From Flavobacteriales bacterium (GTDB lineage: Bacteria > Bacteroidota > Bacteroidia > Flavobacteriales > Flavobacteriaceae): a stretch of DNA of 64,000 nt. Location of the stretch: positions 372,001-436,000 of the forward strand of contig JAFLBS010000002.1 in the NCBI GenBank assembly GCA_017303755.1, given 5' to 3'. Below, piece after piece: positions 9,593 to 19,310 of the stretch. A program made the translations under genes and the position numbers. Below the pieces are notes generated by a model. That model saw only the letters and a program-made list of their open reading frames with translations, was not told the origin of the DNA and made no database searches. Numbering within the stretch: position 1 is the stretch's first letter; each line of letters starts with the position of its first letter.

Positions 9593-10774
9593 TTATATCA
9601 ACTCAAAAACTCCCGCGCTTCCTTGACCCGTTCCCACACACATACTTACAATTCCGTATTTACTTTTTCTCAAACGCATTTCGTCAAATAATTGTACGGA
9701 TAGTTTTGCGCCTGTGCAACCTAGTGGATGACCTAATGCAATGGCGCCACCGTTTACGTTTACGATGTCCGGATTCAATCCTAATTCGCGAACAACTGCC
9801 AATGATTGTGAGGCAAATGCTTCGTTCAATTCGATTAAATCGATGTCGTTTAAAGTCAAACCTGCTTGTTGTAAGGCTTTCGGAATGGCTTTCACTGGAC
9901 CAATTCCCATAATTCTTGGTTCCACACCAGCCGAAGCAAAGTTGACTAAACGTGCGATAGGAGTGATGTTTAATTCTTTTACCAATTCTTCGCTCATAAT
10001 TAATACAAATGCGGCACCATCACTCATTTGTGATGAATTTCCGGCTGTAACACTTCCGTCTGCGGCAAAAACAGGTTTTAATTTAGCTAAAGCTTCCTTG
10101 TTGGTATCGGCTCTCGGACCTTCATCTTTGTTGACTACATACGATTTGGTCTCTTTTTTTCCGTTTTCGTTTAAGAACGTTTGTTCTACCGTAATAGGAA
10201 CAATCTGTTTGTCGAATTTACCTTCTGCTTGCGCTTTCAATGCTTTTTGATGCGAATTGAACGCAAACTCATCTTGATCTTCACGAGAAACATTGAATTG
10301 TTTAGCCACAGCTTCTGCGGTTAATCCCATTCCCCAATAGTAGTCTTCGTTTCCTTCTTTCGCGACAGCGTAATCTGGAGTTGGTTTGTAGCCACCCATC
10401 GGAATAAAACTCATGCTTTCGGCACCACCCGCAATGATGCAATGTGCCATTCCGCTCTGAATTTTAGCTGTTGCCATTCCAATCGTTTCCAATCCTGAGG
10501 CGCAATATCGATTGACAGTTACACCTGGAACATCAGTTACTTTTAATCCCATAAGAGAAATCAAACGACCTACATTTAGACCTTGTTCGGCTTCGGGCAT
10601 GGCGTTTCCAACCATTACGTCGTCGATTCTTTTCTTATCAAAATCAGGAAGCTGAGCCATCATGTGCTCAATAGTTTCTGCTGCTAATTCGTCGGGACGT
10701 TTGAAACGAAAAACTCCTTTAGGTGCTTTACCGACCGCAGTTCTGAATCCTTGTACTATATATGCTGTTTTCAT
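9593..10774 (-). CDS. fadA: Acetyl-CoA C-acyltransferase (3-ketoacyl-CoA thiolase)
   Basis: 393 residues, the standard thiolase length. It cleaves 3-ketoacyl-CoA at the last beta-oxidation step. The nucleophilic Cys is in VNRYCASGLETIG near residue 90, the catalytic His in GGAIALGHPLGCTGA near residue 350, and the second Cys in CVGTGQGSAG at the C-terminus. It lies between the FadN-like gene (upstream) and the acyl-CoA dehydrogenase (downstream), all on the minus strand. Confidence 0.93.
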   Translation of the reverse strand: MKTAYIVQGFRTAVGKAPKGVFRFKRPDELAAETIEHMMAQLPDFDKKRIDDVMVGNAMPEAEQGLNVGRLISLMGLKVTDVPGVTVNRYCASGLETIGMATAKIQSGMAHCIIAGGAESMSFIPMGGYKPTPDYAVAKEGNEDYYWGMGLTAEAVAKQFNVSREDQDEFAFNSHQKALKAQAEGKFDKQIVPITVEQTFLNENGKKETKSYVVNKDEGPRADTNKEALAKLKPVFAADGSVTAGNSSQMSDGAAFVLIMSEELVKELNITPIARLVNFASAGVEPRIMGIGPVKAIPKALQQAGLTLNDIDLIELNEAFASQSLAVVRELGLNPDIVNVNGGAIALGHPLGCTGAKLSVQLFDEMRLRKSKYGIVSMCVGTGQGSAGVFELI

Positions 10775-10895
10775 ATTTTTTTATTTGTATATTGTATTGC
10801 TGTATATTGTATACTGTAAAATGTGTTTCTTAATAAATTTTTTAGCCCGTAAAATAAAAAAGGCATTATACATTTTTACATTATACACTATACAA

Positions 10896-13286
10896 TTAAT
10901 TTCTTAGCGGTTTCCCTTTCGTTAACATAAACTGAATGCGTTCCAATGTTTTTCTTTCGGTACACAAACTCAAAAACGCTTCACGCTCGATGTCTAGTAA
11001 GTACTGTTCGCTTACTAGTGTAGGTTCTGATAAATCGCCTCCAGCCATTACATAAGCCAATTTATTAGCGATTTTTTTATCGTGTTCGGATATGTATTTT
11101 CCGGCTTCCATTTGGTCGGTTCCTACTAAGAACATTCCGAGTGCTTGTTTACCTAATACTTTTACGTCTTTACGTTGAATCGGTTGTGTATAACCTTGCT
11201 CTGCCATTTGTAAAGCGATTTGTTTGGCAACAGCAATTTGTCGGTCTTTATTTACCACCACAATGTCTTTTCCTTTTTGTAAAACGCCCATATCAAAAGC
11301 TTCGTAAGCCGATGTTGCTACTTTTGCCATTCCGATGGTAAGGAAATATTCTTGTAATACATTCAACTCCACATCATTTTTATGGAACAAATCAGATGCA
11401 CGAAGCGCCATTTCTTTGGATCCACCGCCACCTGGAATTACTCCAACACCAAATTCCACTAAACCAATGTAAGTTTCTGCAACAGCTACAACTCGGTCAG
11501 CGTGCATCGTCATTTCGCAACCGCCACCTAATGTCATTCCGTGTGGAGCGACAATAACTGGAGTAGAAGAGTAGCGCACACGCATCATCGTATCTTGGAA
11601 ATATTTGATGGCCATGTTCAATTCTTCGTATTCTTGTTCGACTGCCATCATGAAAATCATTCCGATGTTCGCTCCAACAGAGAAATTAGCGGCTTGATTT
11701 CCGATAACTAATCCGTTGTATTCTTTTTCAGATAAATCGATGGCTTTGTTTATGGCTGCTAGAACATCACCACCAATAGTATTCATTTTTGATTGGAATT
11801 CTAGGTTTAAGATTCCGTCGCCCAAATCGTGAATTACGGCGCCACTGTTGCTCCACACTTTTTTACTTTCGCGAATGTTATTTAGGATGATGAAAGCATC
11901 TTGACCAGGTATTTTCTCCTGTGATTTAGAAGGAATGTTATAAAAATAAGTAGCACCTTCTTTTACACTGTAAAAACTTGAGTTACCAGAAGCTATCATT
12001 TCGGTTACCCAACTTGCTGGTTCGTAACCTTCCGTTTTCATTAATTCGATTCCTTTTTCAACACCAATGGCATCCCAAATTTCGAATGGACCATTTTCCC
12101 AGCCAAAACCGGCTTTCATGGCATCGTCAATTTTGTAGAACTCATCTGTGATTTCAGGAACTCTATTCGAGCAATACGCAAACATAGCCGAGAAGTTTTT
12201 GAGGTAAAAATCGCCCGCTTTGTCTTTTCCTTTTACTAAAACTTTAAAACGATCAATTGGTTTGTCGATGGTTTTAGTTAGCTCTAATGTAGCAAACGAA
12301 GCTTTTTTCGCTGCTCTGTATTCTAATGTATCTAAGTCTAATGATAAGATGTCTTTACCTTCTTTTTTGTAGAAACCTTGACCCGTTTTGCTTCCGAGCC
12401 ATTTATTTTCCATCATTTTAGAGATGAAATCAGGTAGTTTGAACAAATCGTGTGCTTCGTCATTCGGACAATTTTCATACAAACCATTAGCTACGTGAAC
12501 CAAAGTATCTAATCCCACAACATCAACCGTGCGGAAAGTAGCCGATTTTGGTCGGCCAATAACTGGGCCAGTTAATTTATCGACTTCTTCAATAGTCAAT
12601 CCCATTTCTTTTACTAAATGGAATAAACTTTGGATGCCGAAAATTCCAATTCTATTTCCGATAAACGCTGGAGTATCTTTGGCAACAACTGATGTTTTTC
12701 CTAGGAAACGCGAACCGTAATCCGTTAAGAAATCGAGTACTTCTTTGCTGGTTTGTGGTCCAGGAATGATTTCGAATAATTTCAAATAACGCGCTGGATT
12801 GAAGAAATGCGTTCCGCAGAAATGCTTTTGAAAATCCTCGCTTCGGCCTTCACTCATGAATTTAATCGGAATTCCAGAAGTGTTCGATGTAACCAAAGTT
12901 CCTGGTTTTCTGAATTTGTCAATTTGTTCGAAAACCAATTTTTTAATGTCCAAACGCTCAACAACTACTTCTATAATCCAATCGCATGAAGCAATTTTAG
13001 GCATATCATCAGTTGTGTTTCCAGTTGAGATTCTGTTGGCAAATTTTTGGTTGTAGATTGGCGATGGATTCGATTTTAAAGCATTCGCTAAATGGTCGTT
13101 AACCAAACGGTTGCGAACTACTTTACTTTCGAGTGTCAAGCCTTTCTTTTCTTCAGCTTCAGTCAGCGCATTCGGAACGATATCCAAAAGCAAAACTTCT
13201 AAACCAATGTTGGCAAAATGACACGCAATCCCTGAACCCATGATTCCGGATCCGACTACTGCCACTTTTTTAATTGTTCGTTTCAT
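10896..13286 (-). CDS. 3-hydroxyacyl-CoA dehydrogenase / enoyl-CoA hydratase fusion (FadN-like)
   Basis: 796 residues. The N-terminal half is an NAD-binding 3-hydroxyacyl-CoA dehydrogenase (VAVVGSGIMGSGIACHFA at residues 8-25; substrate region THFFNPARYLKLFE). The C-terminal half is an enoyl-CoA hydratase/isomerase-like domain (ANFSVGANIGM; HGMTLGGGCEMTMH; FGVGVIPGGGGSKEMA). This domain order, dehydrogenase first, is that of FadN rather than FadB/FadJ. It starts the beta-oxidation run. A short A+T-rich gap with repeated TGTATATTGTAT words separates it from the thiolase. Confidence 0.92.
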   Translation of the reverse strand: MKRTIKKVAVVGSGIMGSGIACHFANIGLEVLLLDIVPNALTEAEEKKGLTLESKVVRNRLVNDHLANALKSNPSPIYNQKFANRISTGNTTDDMPKIASCDWIIEVVVERLDIKKLVFEQIDKFRKPGTLVTSNTSGIPIKFMSEGRSEDFQKHFCGTHFFNPARYLKLFEIIPGPQTSKEVLDFLTDYGSRFLGKTSVVAKDTPAFIGNRIGIFGIQSLFHLVKEMGLTIEEVDKLTGPVIGRPKSATFRTVDVVGLDTLVHVANGLYENCPNDEAHDLFKLPDFISKMMENKWLGSKTGQGFYKKEGKDILSLDLDTLEYRAAKKASFATLELTKTIDKPIDRFKVLVKGKDKAGDFYLKNFSAMFAYCSNRVPEITDEFYKIDDAMKAGFGWENGPFEIWDAIGVEKGIELMKTEGYEPASWVTEMIASGNSSFYSVKEGATYFYNIPSKSQEKIPGQDAFIILNNIRESKKVWSNSGAVIHDLGDGILNLEFQSKMNTIGGDVLAAINKAIDLSEKEYNGLVIGNQAANFSVGANIGMIFMMAVEQEYEELNMAIKYFQDTMMRVRYSSTPVIVAPHGMTLGGGCEMTMHADRVVAVAETYIGLVEFGVGVIPGGGGSKEMALRASDLFHKNDVELNVLQEYFLTIGMAKVATSAYEAFDMGVLQKGKDIVVVNKDRQIAVAKQIALQMAEQGYTQPIQRKDVKVLGKQALGMFLVGTDQMEAGKYISEHDKKIANKLAYVMAGGDLSEPTLVSEQYLLDIEREAFLSLCTERKTLERIQFMLTKGKPLRN

Positions 13287-13346
13287 TTTATTTAATTGTA
13301 TATTGTATAATTGTATATTGTATAATGCTTTTTTGAAAGCGATGTA

Positions 13347-13703
13347 TTATTTGGTTTCTAGTTTACTTTGTAATTTGATAATCATGTTTTGAATATGTTG
13401 TATTTCTGCTTCTAGATAATCAAAATCCTCTTTATTTATATAGTTTAGGTTCTTACAGATTATTAAGTGTGTTTCAAATTCAAAAGCTGAACCCAATGAT
13501 ATTCCTAAGAAATTGCCAAAATCTTTGTCTGTTTTTCGTCCACATCCTTCTGCAATATTAGATGGAATTGAAACTGAACACCTTCTTATTTGAGACGTTA
13601 AACCATAAATCTCATCTTTTGGAAAGGTTTGAGTTTTTAAATATGTATCGGTAACTAGCTCAATTGCTTTTTGCCAAACTTTTAGTTCTTTGAAATAATT
13701 CAT
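13347..13703 (-). CDS. Four-helix-bundle protein (23S rRNA intervening-sequence family)
   Basis: 118 residues with the family marks FKELKVWQKAIELV, QIRRCSVSIPSNIAEGCGR and the helical tail. This S23/IVP-type fold is known from ORFs inside 23S rRNA intervening sequences but is mostly found as a stand-alone gene in Bacteroidota. No function is established. It lies between the MarR gene and the beta-oxidation operon, flanked by repeats of the TGTATATTGTAT type, and may be a mobile cassette. Confidence 0.85.
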   Translation of the reverse strand: MNYFKELKVWQKAIELVTDTYLKTQTFPKDEIYGLTSQIRRCSVSIPSNIAEGCGRKTDKDFGNFLGISLGSAFEFETHLIICKNLNYINKEDFDYLEAEIQHIQNMIIKLQSKLETK

Positions 13704-13799
13704 TTTGTATGGTGTTTAAATTTGTTATATGGCTTTTAAATACATTTTTATCAGTTTTGTTGACTTCAGTATACATTTTACAATATACATCATACAGTT

Positions 13800-14231
13800 C
13801 TAAAAGATCTTCTTCTCCGCAATCAAGTCATTAATTACATCAGCGACTTCCATAAAATGTTTTAGTTTTTCATTGGATATGTTTTGCTTTACTACTTCAT
13901 TAAATTTCAGTACTGTATTACGAGATTGTTCTCTCATTTGTTTTCCTAAATCGGTTAAATAAATCAAAACACCACGACCATCTTCTGGGTTTTTCTTTCT
14001 AATAATCAACCCTTTTTCTTCTAGCGTTTTTAAGGTTCGCGTCAAACTAGTTGGTTCCATTCCCATTCGGTTACTAATGTAAGTGGATGGTGTTCCTTCT
14101 TCTTTATCAATGCTTAACAAGGCGAAACCGATTGCCATTGAGCCATCAAATTTTGATGCTTCTTCATTGTACATTCGGGAAACGGCTTGCCATGTGGCGC
14201 GTAACGTATAATCTATTGTTTTTTCTTTCAT
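13800..14231 (-). CDS. MarR-family transcriptional regulator
   Basis: 143 residues with a winged helix: recognition region STYISNRMGMEPTSLTRTLKTLEEKGLI and wing RKKNPEDGRGVLIYLT. It is the most upstream gene of the minus-strand run that contains the beta-oxidation genes, which suggests a fatty-acid-responsive repressor; this link is inferred. Two copies of a matching palindrome lie 50-90 bases upstream of its start. Confidence 0.9.
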   Translation of the reverse strand: MKEKTIDYTLRATWQAVSRMYNEEASKFDGSMAIGFALLSIDKEEGTPSTYISNRMGMEPTSLTRTLKTLEEKGLIIRKKNPEDGRGVLIYLTDLGKQMREQSRNTVLKFNEVVKQNISNEKLKHFMEVADVINDLIAEKKIF

Positions 14232-14281
14232 TAATTACGATAACGTTTTAGTTTCGAAAATCAAAGATATAAAAATTTTAT

Positions 14282-14321
14282 TATGCACGCATACTATTTT
14301 TGATTTTTTTATGCGTGCATA
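14282..14321. promoter_or_regulatory. Two palindromic operators upstream of marR
   Basis: TATGCACGCATA (14282-14293) and TATGCGTGCATA (14310-14321) are reverse complements of each other, and each is a palindrome with a two-base centre. They are 28 bases apart, about 2.7 helix turns. Position and symmetry suit binding by the dimeric MarR protein encoded just downstream (autoregulation). The remainder of the gap up to 14609 holds only an imperfect GTGCCG...CGACAC hairpin near 14412-14440 and no visible gene. Confidence 0.75.
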
Positions 14322-14609
14322 GTATTTTTTGTTGAAAAATGATTCAATTAATCATAAAACTATTACAAATTATAGAGGAATTTTCTATCATGTTCATTTG
14401 TAATAAAAAAAGTGCCGCAACTTGCAAGAAGTTACGACACAATCAAAGTAGTCAACAATTAAACTTTAGTTAGTGGTTTGGGGTATTTAGATTATTTTGG
14501 GGAATAATCATATTAACAATCATAGCGTAGGTTAATTAGGGTTTGGGGCAAAAAAGTTACGACGTTAATTTATTTTGGTTTAGTTGTTTTTCACTAACAC
14601 TTAGGACTA

Positions 14610-15029
14610 CTATTTCTTTATTTTTCGAATTCTCTTCAATTCAGATTCCATCCACATTGAATCATCATCAATGTTGTTAAAATAAATTTTGCATGTTGAT
14701 AATGTCAGTAGCAGACAAATTAAAATCGGAATTAAAGAAGTTGGTTTTTTAAGGTTGTTCTCAAAAAACTTAGTATTGTTAGCCAGTTGATAATTGTAAG
14801 TTGATTCATTGTTAACAAATGAATAACCAATGTCATTCATGGAATTACTGAAACTCTTTTGTTCAGGTAGCACCATAGAATAGGTTAGCTTTTCTTGAGG
14901 ATTAATAGTATCATCAACTACATTTTGATTTTCGGTTGAATTCACTTTGGTAGGTGCAACTTGTGAACACGATGTAGTTAGGATTCCAACTATCATTACT
15001 GACAGAAAAGATTTTTTTAATTGCTTCAT
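14610..15029 (-). CDS. Hypothetical lipoprotein
   Basis: 139 residues with a lipoprotein signal (VMIVGILTTSCSQ, lipobox Cys near residue 21) and a second hydrophobic stretch near residues 95-113 (SLIPILICLLLTLSTC) before a basic tail. I do not recognise the family. It stands alone between two intergenic gaps. Confidence 0.5.
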   Translation of the reverse strand: MKQLKKSFLSVMIVGILTTSCSQVAPTKVNSTENQNVVDDTINPQEKLTYSMVLPEQKSFSNSMNDIGYSFVNNESTYNYQLANNTKFFENNLKKPTSLIPILICLLLTLSTCKIYFNNIDDDSMWMESELKRIRKIKK

Positions 15030-15111
15030 ACTTTTAATTTTTTTATTGGTTGACGAAGCAAATCTATAACCTAATTATTTTTAGAAATTATGAATTTCCA
15101 TCAAATGCTTA

Positions 15112-15939
15112 TTAATTTAAATTTCGAGAGTTTTCAAGAAGTTGTTTGGCTGTAAAGCCTGTCTTCTTCTTAATGAATTGGGCAAAGTTGGTAGAATAAT
15201 TGAAACCTAAATCGTAACCAATCTCTTTAATAGAGTTGGTTTCACAGAAAATCATTCGCTTAGCTTCTAATAATAATCGATCGTGTATGAGTTGTAATGG
15301 AGTTTGCCCGAAGTGTTCTTTAGTAATGAGCGATAACTTGTTTTCAGGAATATTTAATTTATTAGAATAACTGGAAACGGTATGCCATTCTTTAAAATTC
15401 TTTTCCAATAAACTCATAAATTCGATATGAATTCCTTTTGATGCGACATCTTTTACTTGCGAAAAATTCAGCAAAAAACAAACAAATGAATTCAGTTGAT
15501 GAGCCAAAATGTTTTTGTAATTGAGTTGCTTACTTTCAGCAATAGATTTCATAAAACCAATAAACCGTTCCATTTCATGATAGAGGTTTTGGTCATTTTC
15601 AAATAAAATAGGTTCGCTTACAGTGGCTAATTTTCCCGCAAGTGTGTTATCGCTAACTGATTCATACGTAAACTGAACGATTTGTCCCTTGGTGCTATCG
15701 TTTCGTTTTAATAAATGAACTTGTTTTGGTAAAACAATATAGCAACTATAATCCTTGAGGTCAATTTCTCCAAAATCAACCCATTGTTTGCCTCCGCCTT
15801 TCTCACACAAAATGATTTCTAAATAATCATGACGATGCTTCTTGTGAAAGTCGTAAGGATTTTGATACGCAATGTCTTCAAAAACAACAACTTGGTTTCT
15901 GAGTGAATGCAACGGTAATTTTTCTAAGTGGTCTGACAT
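15112..15939 (-). CDS. AraC-family transcriptional regulator
   Basis: 275 residues. The N-terminal half looks like a cupin sensor (HKKHRHDYLEIILCEKGG). The C-terminal half carries the two AraC helix-turn-helix units, the second as NSIKEIGYDLGFNYSTNFAQFIKKKTGFTA. It is divergent from the gene at 16128, but no target is evident. Confidence 0.88.
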   Translation of the reverse strand: MSDHLEKLPLHSLRNQVVVFEDIAYQNPYDFHKKHRHDYLEIILCEKGGGKQWVDFGEIDLKDYSCYIVLPKQVHLLKRNDSTKGQIVQFTYESVSDNTLAGKLATVSEPILFENDQNLYHEMERFIGFMKSIAESKQLNYKNILAHQLNSFVCFLLNFSQVKDVASKGIHIEFMSLLEKNFKEWHTVSSYSNKLNIPENKLSLITKEHFGQTPLQLIHDRLLLEAKRMIFCETNSIKEIGYDLGFNYSTNFAQFIKKKTGFTAKQLLENSRNLN

Positions 15940-16086
15940 ACTATATAAATTTAGATGCCTTAGAAAATTGGGTAACAGAATTACGCTAAATTAGGGATTT
16001 ATTTTTAATGACCAAAACCTATCTGTAGAATTTGTATGACGCATAGTTTTCATTAACAGTCAATTATTGCACTTTTAACTTTTTAT

Positions 16087-16114
16087 TTGTTACAAACTAA
16101 TTTTCCTATTTTTG
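16087..16114 (+). promoter_or_regulatory. Bacteroidota-type promoter
   Basis: TTG (16087-16089), 17 bases, then TATTTTTG (16107-16114), a match to the TAnnTTTG -7 element of flavobacterial housekeeping promoters. The ATG of the following gene is 14 bases downstream, so the 5' leader is very short. Confidence 0.7.
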
Positions 16115-16127
16115 CAAAAAACCAAAC

Positions 16128-16940
16128 ATGAATCTAATTCTCAACCGCTCTATCATTATAAAATCGATGATTGCTGGAATAGCCATTCTAAGCCTTAAAA
16201 ATTTTGTGTTTAAAAACTTGTCCATTTACGGTCAGGATTTTCATGATTTAATTGAATTGTCCGATATAACCATCATATTTACGGGAGCTTTTTTTGTATT
16301 CGGATTGCTTTTGGCGGCTACCATGTCTGATTTTAAGGAAAGCGAACGAATTCCGGGTGAAATTGCCTCGAATTTAGAAGCTATCAAAGACTGGATTTAT
16401 TTGTCCTTCAAAGCACCTCGAACCGGAACATCCGATTTATGCAAAGAAGAACTGAATAAAGAGTATTTGCGTAATGAGTTAATTACCATTACAGATGGAA
16501 TTGTATCGTGGATTTACAGTAAAGCGAAAGATTCGAGTGTGATTTTCCCTCTTATTCGTAAGTCGAATGAAATTGCCTACTATTTTGCCGAACGCGGAGT
16601 AGACAAAGAAGCCATCAAAGGAATTCAAGAAAACACCAATGCCATGCGCAAGCAACTGACGCGTGCCTATTCTATTTCACGGAATAATTTCGTTAAACCA
16701 GCTTATATTTTACTTCAAAGCATCTTATTTATAGTAATGACTTTATTGCTCATTACCAAATTCAAAACCACAGCAGCTGATTATTTTGTGACATCAACAA
16801 TCACTTTTCTATTCTGTTATTTATACCTTTTAATTGTAGGTTTGGATGATCCGTTTGATATTTCCTCAGGCGAAATAGACGTTGATCTAAAACCCATTGA
16901 CCGCTTCAGACAACGATTGGTGTCGGATTTTTTGGTGTGA
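16128..16940 (+). CDS. Membrane protein, bestrophin-like (DUF4239) type
   Basis: 270 residues: two N-terminal helices (residues about 10-30 and 45-65), a soluble region starting DFKESERIPGEIASNLEAI, and two C-terminal helices ending in LDDPFDISSG. The pattern of paired helices at both ends and a DDPF motif after the last helix recalls the bestrophin-like DUF4239 family, possibly ion channels. The assignment is by pattern only. Confidence 0.55.
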   Translation: MNLILNRSIIIKSMIAGIAILSLKNFVFKNLSIYGQDFHDLIELSDITIIFTGAFFVFGLLLAATMSDFKESERIPGEIASNLEAIKDWIYLSFKAPRTGTSDLCKEELNKEYLRNELITITDGIVSWIYSKAKDSSVIFPLIRKSNEIAYYFAERGVDKEAIKGIQENTNAMRKQLTRAYSISRNNFVKPAYILLQSILFIVMTLLLITKFKTTAADYFVTSTITFLFCYLYLLIVGLDDPFDISSGEIDVDLKPIDRFRQRLVSDFLV

Positions 16941-17100
16941 TTTTGTTATTTTTAAAAGAGTAATGACGCACTGCAGTGCGTCTCTACGTCGTTAAGGATA
17001 GATTATTAATTTAATTTTCTATTACGTCATAACATCAAAATACTATAGTTTACAATTGTTAATTTTATTAGATGCAACGCCTAAAACAGCTATTTAAAAA

Positions 17101-18150
17101 ATGAAAATAGAAGAAATCCACCAAACATTTGTCAGTTATTTAGAAGCCTATTATACCCAACGTTTTGATGATGTGTATTCCATGTTGTACGATCAAGATG
17201 TTCAACTATTTTATGCTAAAACTCTTGAAATTGCTGAACGAATGGATGAACTTGGTGAAGCGACACTCTTTTTAAAGCGTTTGAAAATCAACTCGATAGA
17301 TCAATTGAAATCCATGACGGTTAAAGAGTTTGTTCTTTCAATTCTCAAGCTAACTCAAACAGAGATTGGAGAAAAAGAGCTCAAGCGTATCATTAAGGAA
17401 ACCAAGATTATCGATGTAGAAGAAGCAACTTTTCTCAGCATTGTACATTATGAATATCCAATTAAACTCTATGATGAATGGCAAGTTGTAAGCGGTAAAG
17501 TAGAAATGATTCATTCCGAAGGAAACTGGAAACTCCTTTTTAAATCGGGTATGGAAAATGGTTTTGATCGTTTTCATTATGAAATTGATCGTTTTTATCA
17601 ACTCAAAGCCAAAGATACTCCGTCTAATCTAAGACATGAAGGTGATTTGACTAAATTTACCATTACAGGTTATAAAGACTGTGTAACAGGAAAGATAGTT
17701 ATTGAGCCTCGATTTAAGTACGCGGGCGAATTTTCAGAAGGTTTGGCACCTGTTCAAATTATTAAAAACTACGGATATATAAATGTGAAAGGCGAATTGG
17801 CCATCAAACCTCAGTTTGTTTATGCAAGTGGTTTCTTCGAGAAAAGAGCCAGTGTTTTAGTGGAATTCGAAGACAAAACCGAAAAATGGGGCTTTATTGA
17901 TACCAAAGGAAAAATGGTAATCGAACCCATGTATGAAAATGCTAGAAGCTTTTCAGACGGTTTATGCGCCGTGCAACTCAATGATAAATGGGGATTCATA
18001 AACAAAAAAGGCGAGTTGGTGATTGAATGTAGTTTTGATGTGGTAGAAGACTTTAGTTACGGAACCGCTACCGTTGAAATTTACAATGAAGAAGGTGATT
18101 CAACTAGCTTTCTCATTGATAAAAAAGGAAAAATCACCGATATAGATTGA
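17101..18150 (+). CDS. WG-repeat protein
   Basis: 349 residues. The N-terminal 190 residues are charged and helical, of unknown type. The C-terminal 160 residues are at least four WG/KWG beta-repeats (YGYINVKGELAIKPQF, KWGFIDTKGKMVIEPMY, KWGFINKKGELVIECSF). WG repeats form propeller-like surfaces and occur in many Bacteroidota proteins of unknown role. Its stop and that of the convergent WYL regulator are adjacent. Confidence 0.85.
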   Translation: MKIEEIHQTFVSYLEAYYTQRFDDVYSMLYDQDVQLFYAKTLEIAERMDELGEATLFLKRLKINSIDQLKSMTVKEFVLSILKLTQTEIGEKELKRIIKETKIIDVEEATFLSIVHYEYPIKLYDEWQVVSGKVEMIHSEGNWKLLFKSGMENGFDRFHYEIDRFYQLKAKDTPSNLRHEGDLTKFTITGYKDCVTGKIVIEPRFKYAGEFSEGLAPVQIIKNYGYINVKGELAIKPQFVYASGFFEKRASVLVEFEDKTEKWGFIDTKGKMVIEPMYENARSFSDGLCAVQLNDKWGFINKKGELVIECSFDVVEDFSYGTATVEIYNEEGDSTSFLIDKKGKITDID

Positions 18151-18151
18151 T

Positions 18152-19168
18152 CTATTTATTCCGATACCGTTCCACACTTTTCTCTAAAATAAACTTAATT
18201 CGTTTGCGCAAACTTTCGGGTTGCAACACTTCCAATCCATTGCCAAATCCCAAAAGCAATCGTTCAAATTCGTAGTTTTCTGTAATCAATAAGTGAATAA
18301 TTACACTGCCATCATCATTGGTTTTTATTAATCGTTGTGTGTGATGCATCGGTTTGGTCAATACATAAGGCGCATTCGTAGCATCCAGCCACAATTCAAC
18401 TTTGCGCGGCTGTAAACCAGTATTTACGGTTACGCCAATCACATTTTTATAGTACTTTTCAGCATCAAAATGATATTCGGCATACGTCGTTTGAAAATCG
18501 TAATCAATTGCAATGATTCGGTCCAAAGCCAAATTAGTAATTGGCGCACTGGCTCTTTTTTTACCCACCAAAAACCAGCGATTGTTGAATTCTTTTAAAA
18601 TGTACGGATGAAATAAAAACGAGTTTTCCTCGGTCGATTTAAATGATTTATACGTAATGGTAAGTACTACTTTTTTAATGATGGCTTGGTACAACTCATC
18701 CAAAAAATGCAGTCCTTTTAAATGTTCGTTTTTGTCCAAATGAATGACAGGTTGCGTATGCGACTTTTCGGCGTAAATCTTATCTTCCAAACGCTGTAAA
18801 ATATCTGAAACATCATTAAACAACGAAAAATCCTTAAACTGCTTCAACATCGAAACCGTTTCTGTCAAAACGTTAATATCGGTTTCCGTCAGTGGAATAT
18901 CCGTAATCGTAAAATCCTCATCCTCGTATTTGTAAAACTTTTTGTCGTACACCACAATTGGCGCATTGTAACCCAATTTCTCACTGCGCATCATCTGAAT
19001 GTCCAATTGCACCGTGCGTTTACTCACCGGATTTTCCCTTCCTTCGTATTCGTACAACGCATCCGAAACGGCTTCCATCAAATCCTCCAACGTCCAAGTA
19101 CGGTAACGGTTTTGCAAGCATTTATCAATGGTTTTATACCGAATTAACGCATTTTTATTCTGTGACAT
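18152..19168 (-). CDS. WYL-domain transcriptional regulator
   Basis: 338 residues: N-terminal winged helix (RTWTLEDLMEAVSDAL; VSKRTVQLDIQMMRSE) and a WYL ligand domain (LTITYKSF; LFHPYILKEFNNRWFLVGKKR) plus a C-terminal extension. WYL regulators often control phage-defence or nucleic-acid-damage operons and may sense nucleic-acid ligands. It is the last of three minus-strand genes (RNase Z-like, HD, WYL) facing away from rtcB, which makes it the best candidate to regulate rtcB. Direct control is inferred. Confidence 0.88.
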   Translation of the reverse strand: MSQNKNALIRYKTIDKCLQNRYRTWTLEDLMEAVSDALYEYEGRENPVSKRTVQLDIQMMRSEKLGYNAPIVVYDKKFYKYEDEDFTITDIPLTETDINVLTETVSMLKQFKDFSLFNDVSDILQRLEDKIYAEKSHTQPVIHLDKNEHLKGLHFLDELYQAIIKKVVLTITYKSFKSTEENSFLFHPYILKEFNNRWFLVGKKRASAPITNLALDRIIAIDYDFQTTYAEYHFDAEKYYKNVIGVTVNTGLQPRKVELWLDATNAPYVLTKPMHHTQRLIKTNDDGSVIIHLLITENYEFERLLLGFGNGLEVLQPESLRKRIKFILEKSVERYRNK

Positions 19169-19235
19169 ATAAGTTGGATATTTGTAGTTTAATTTTGCCT
19201 TCTGCCTTCTGCTTTCTGCTTTCTAAATAATGGCG

Positions 19236-19308
19236 TCTCCTTTCAGGCCGCGCTTTCGGCTTTATCTTTTTTCGTGCCTCAAAAAGGATACCGCCTCAAT
19301 CACTGACG
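19236..19308. repeat. Dispersed intergenic repeat (copy also at 48748-48838)
   Basis: TGGCGTCTCC...GCGCTTTCGGC...ATCTTTT...AAAAAGGATACCGCCTCAATC matches in order the segment at 48748-48838. Both lie between genes in degenerate copies, a dispersed non-coding element. The gap also has the CTTCTGCCTTCTGCTTTC simple repeat at 19198-19222. Confidence 0.6.
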
Positions 19309-19310
19309 CA

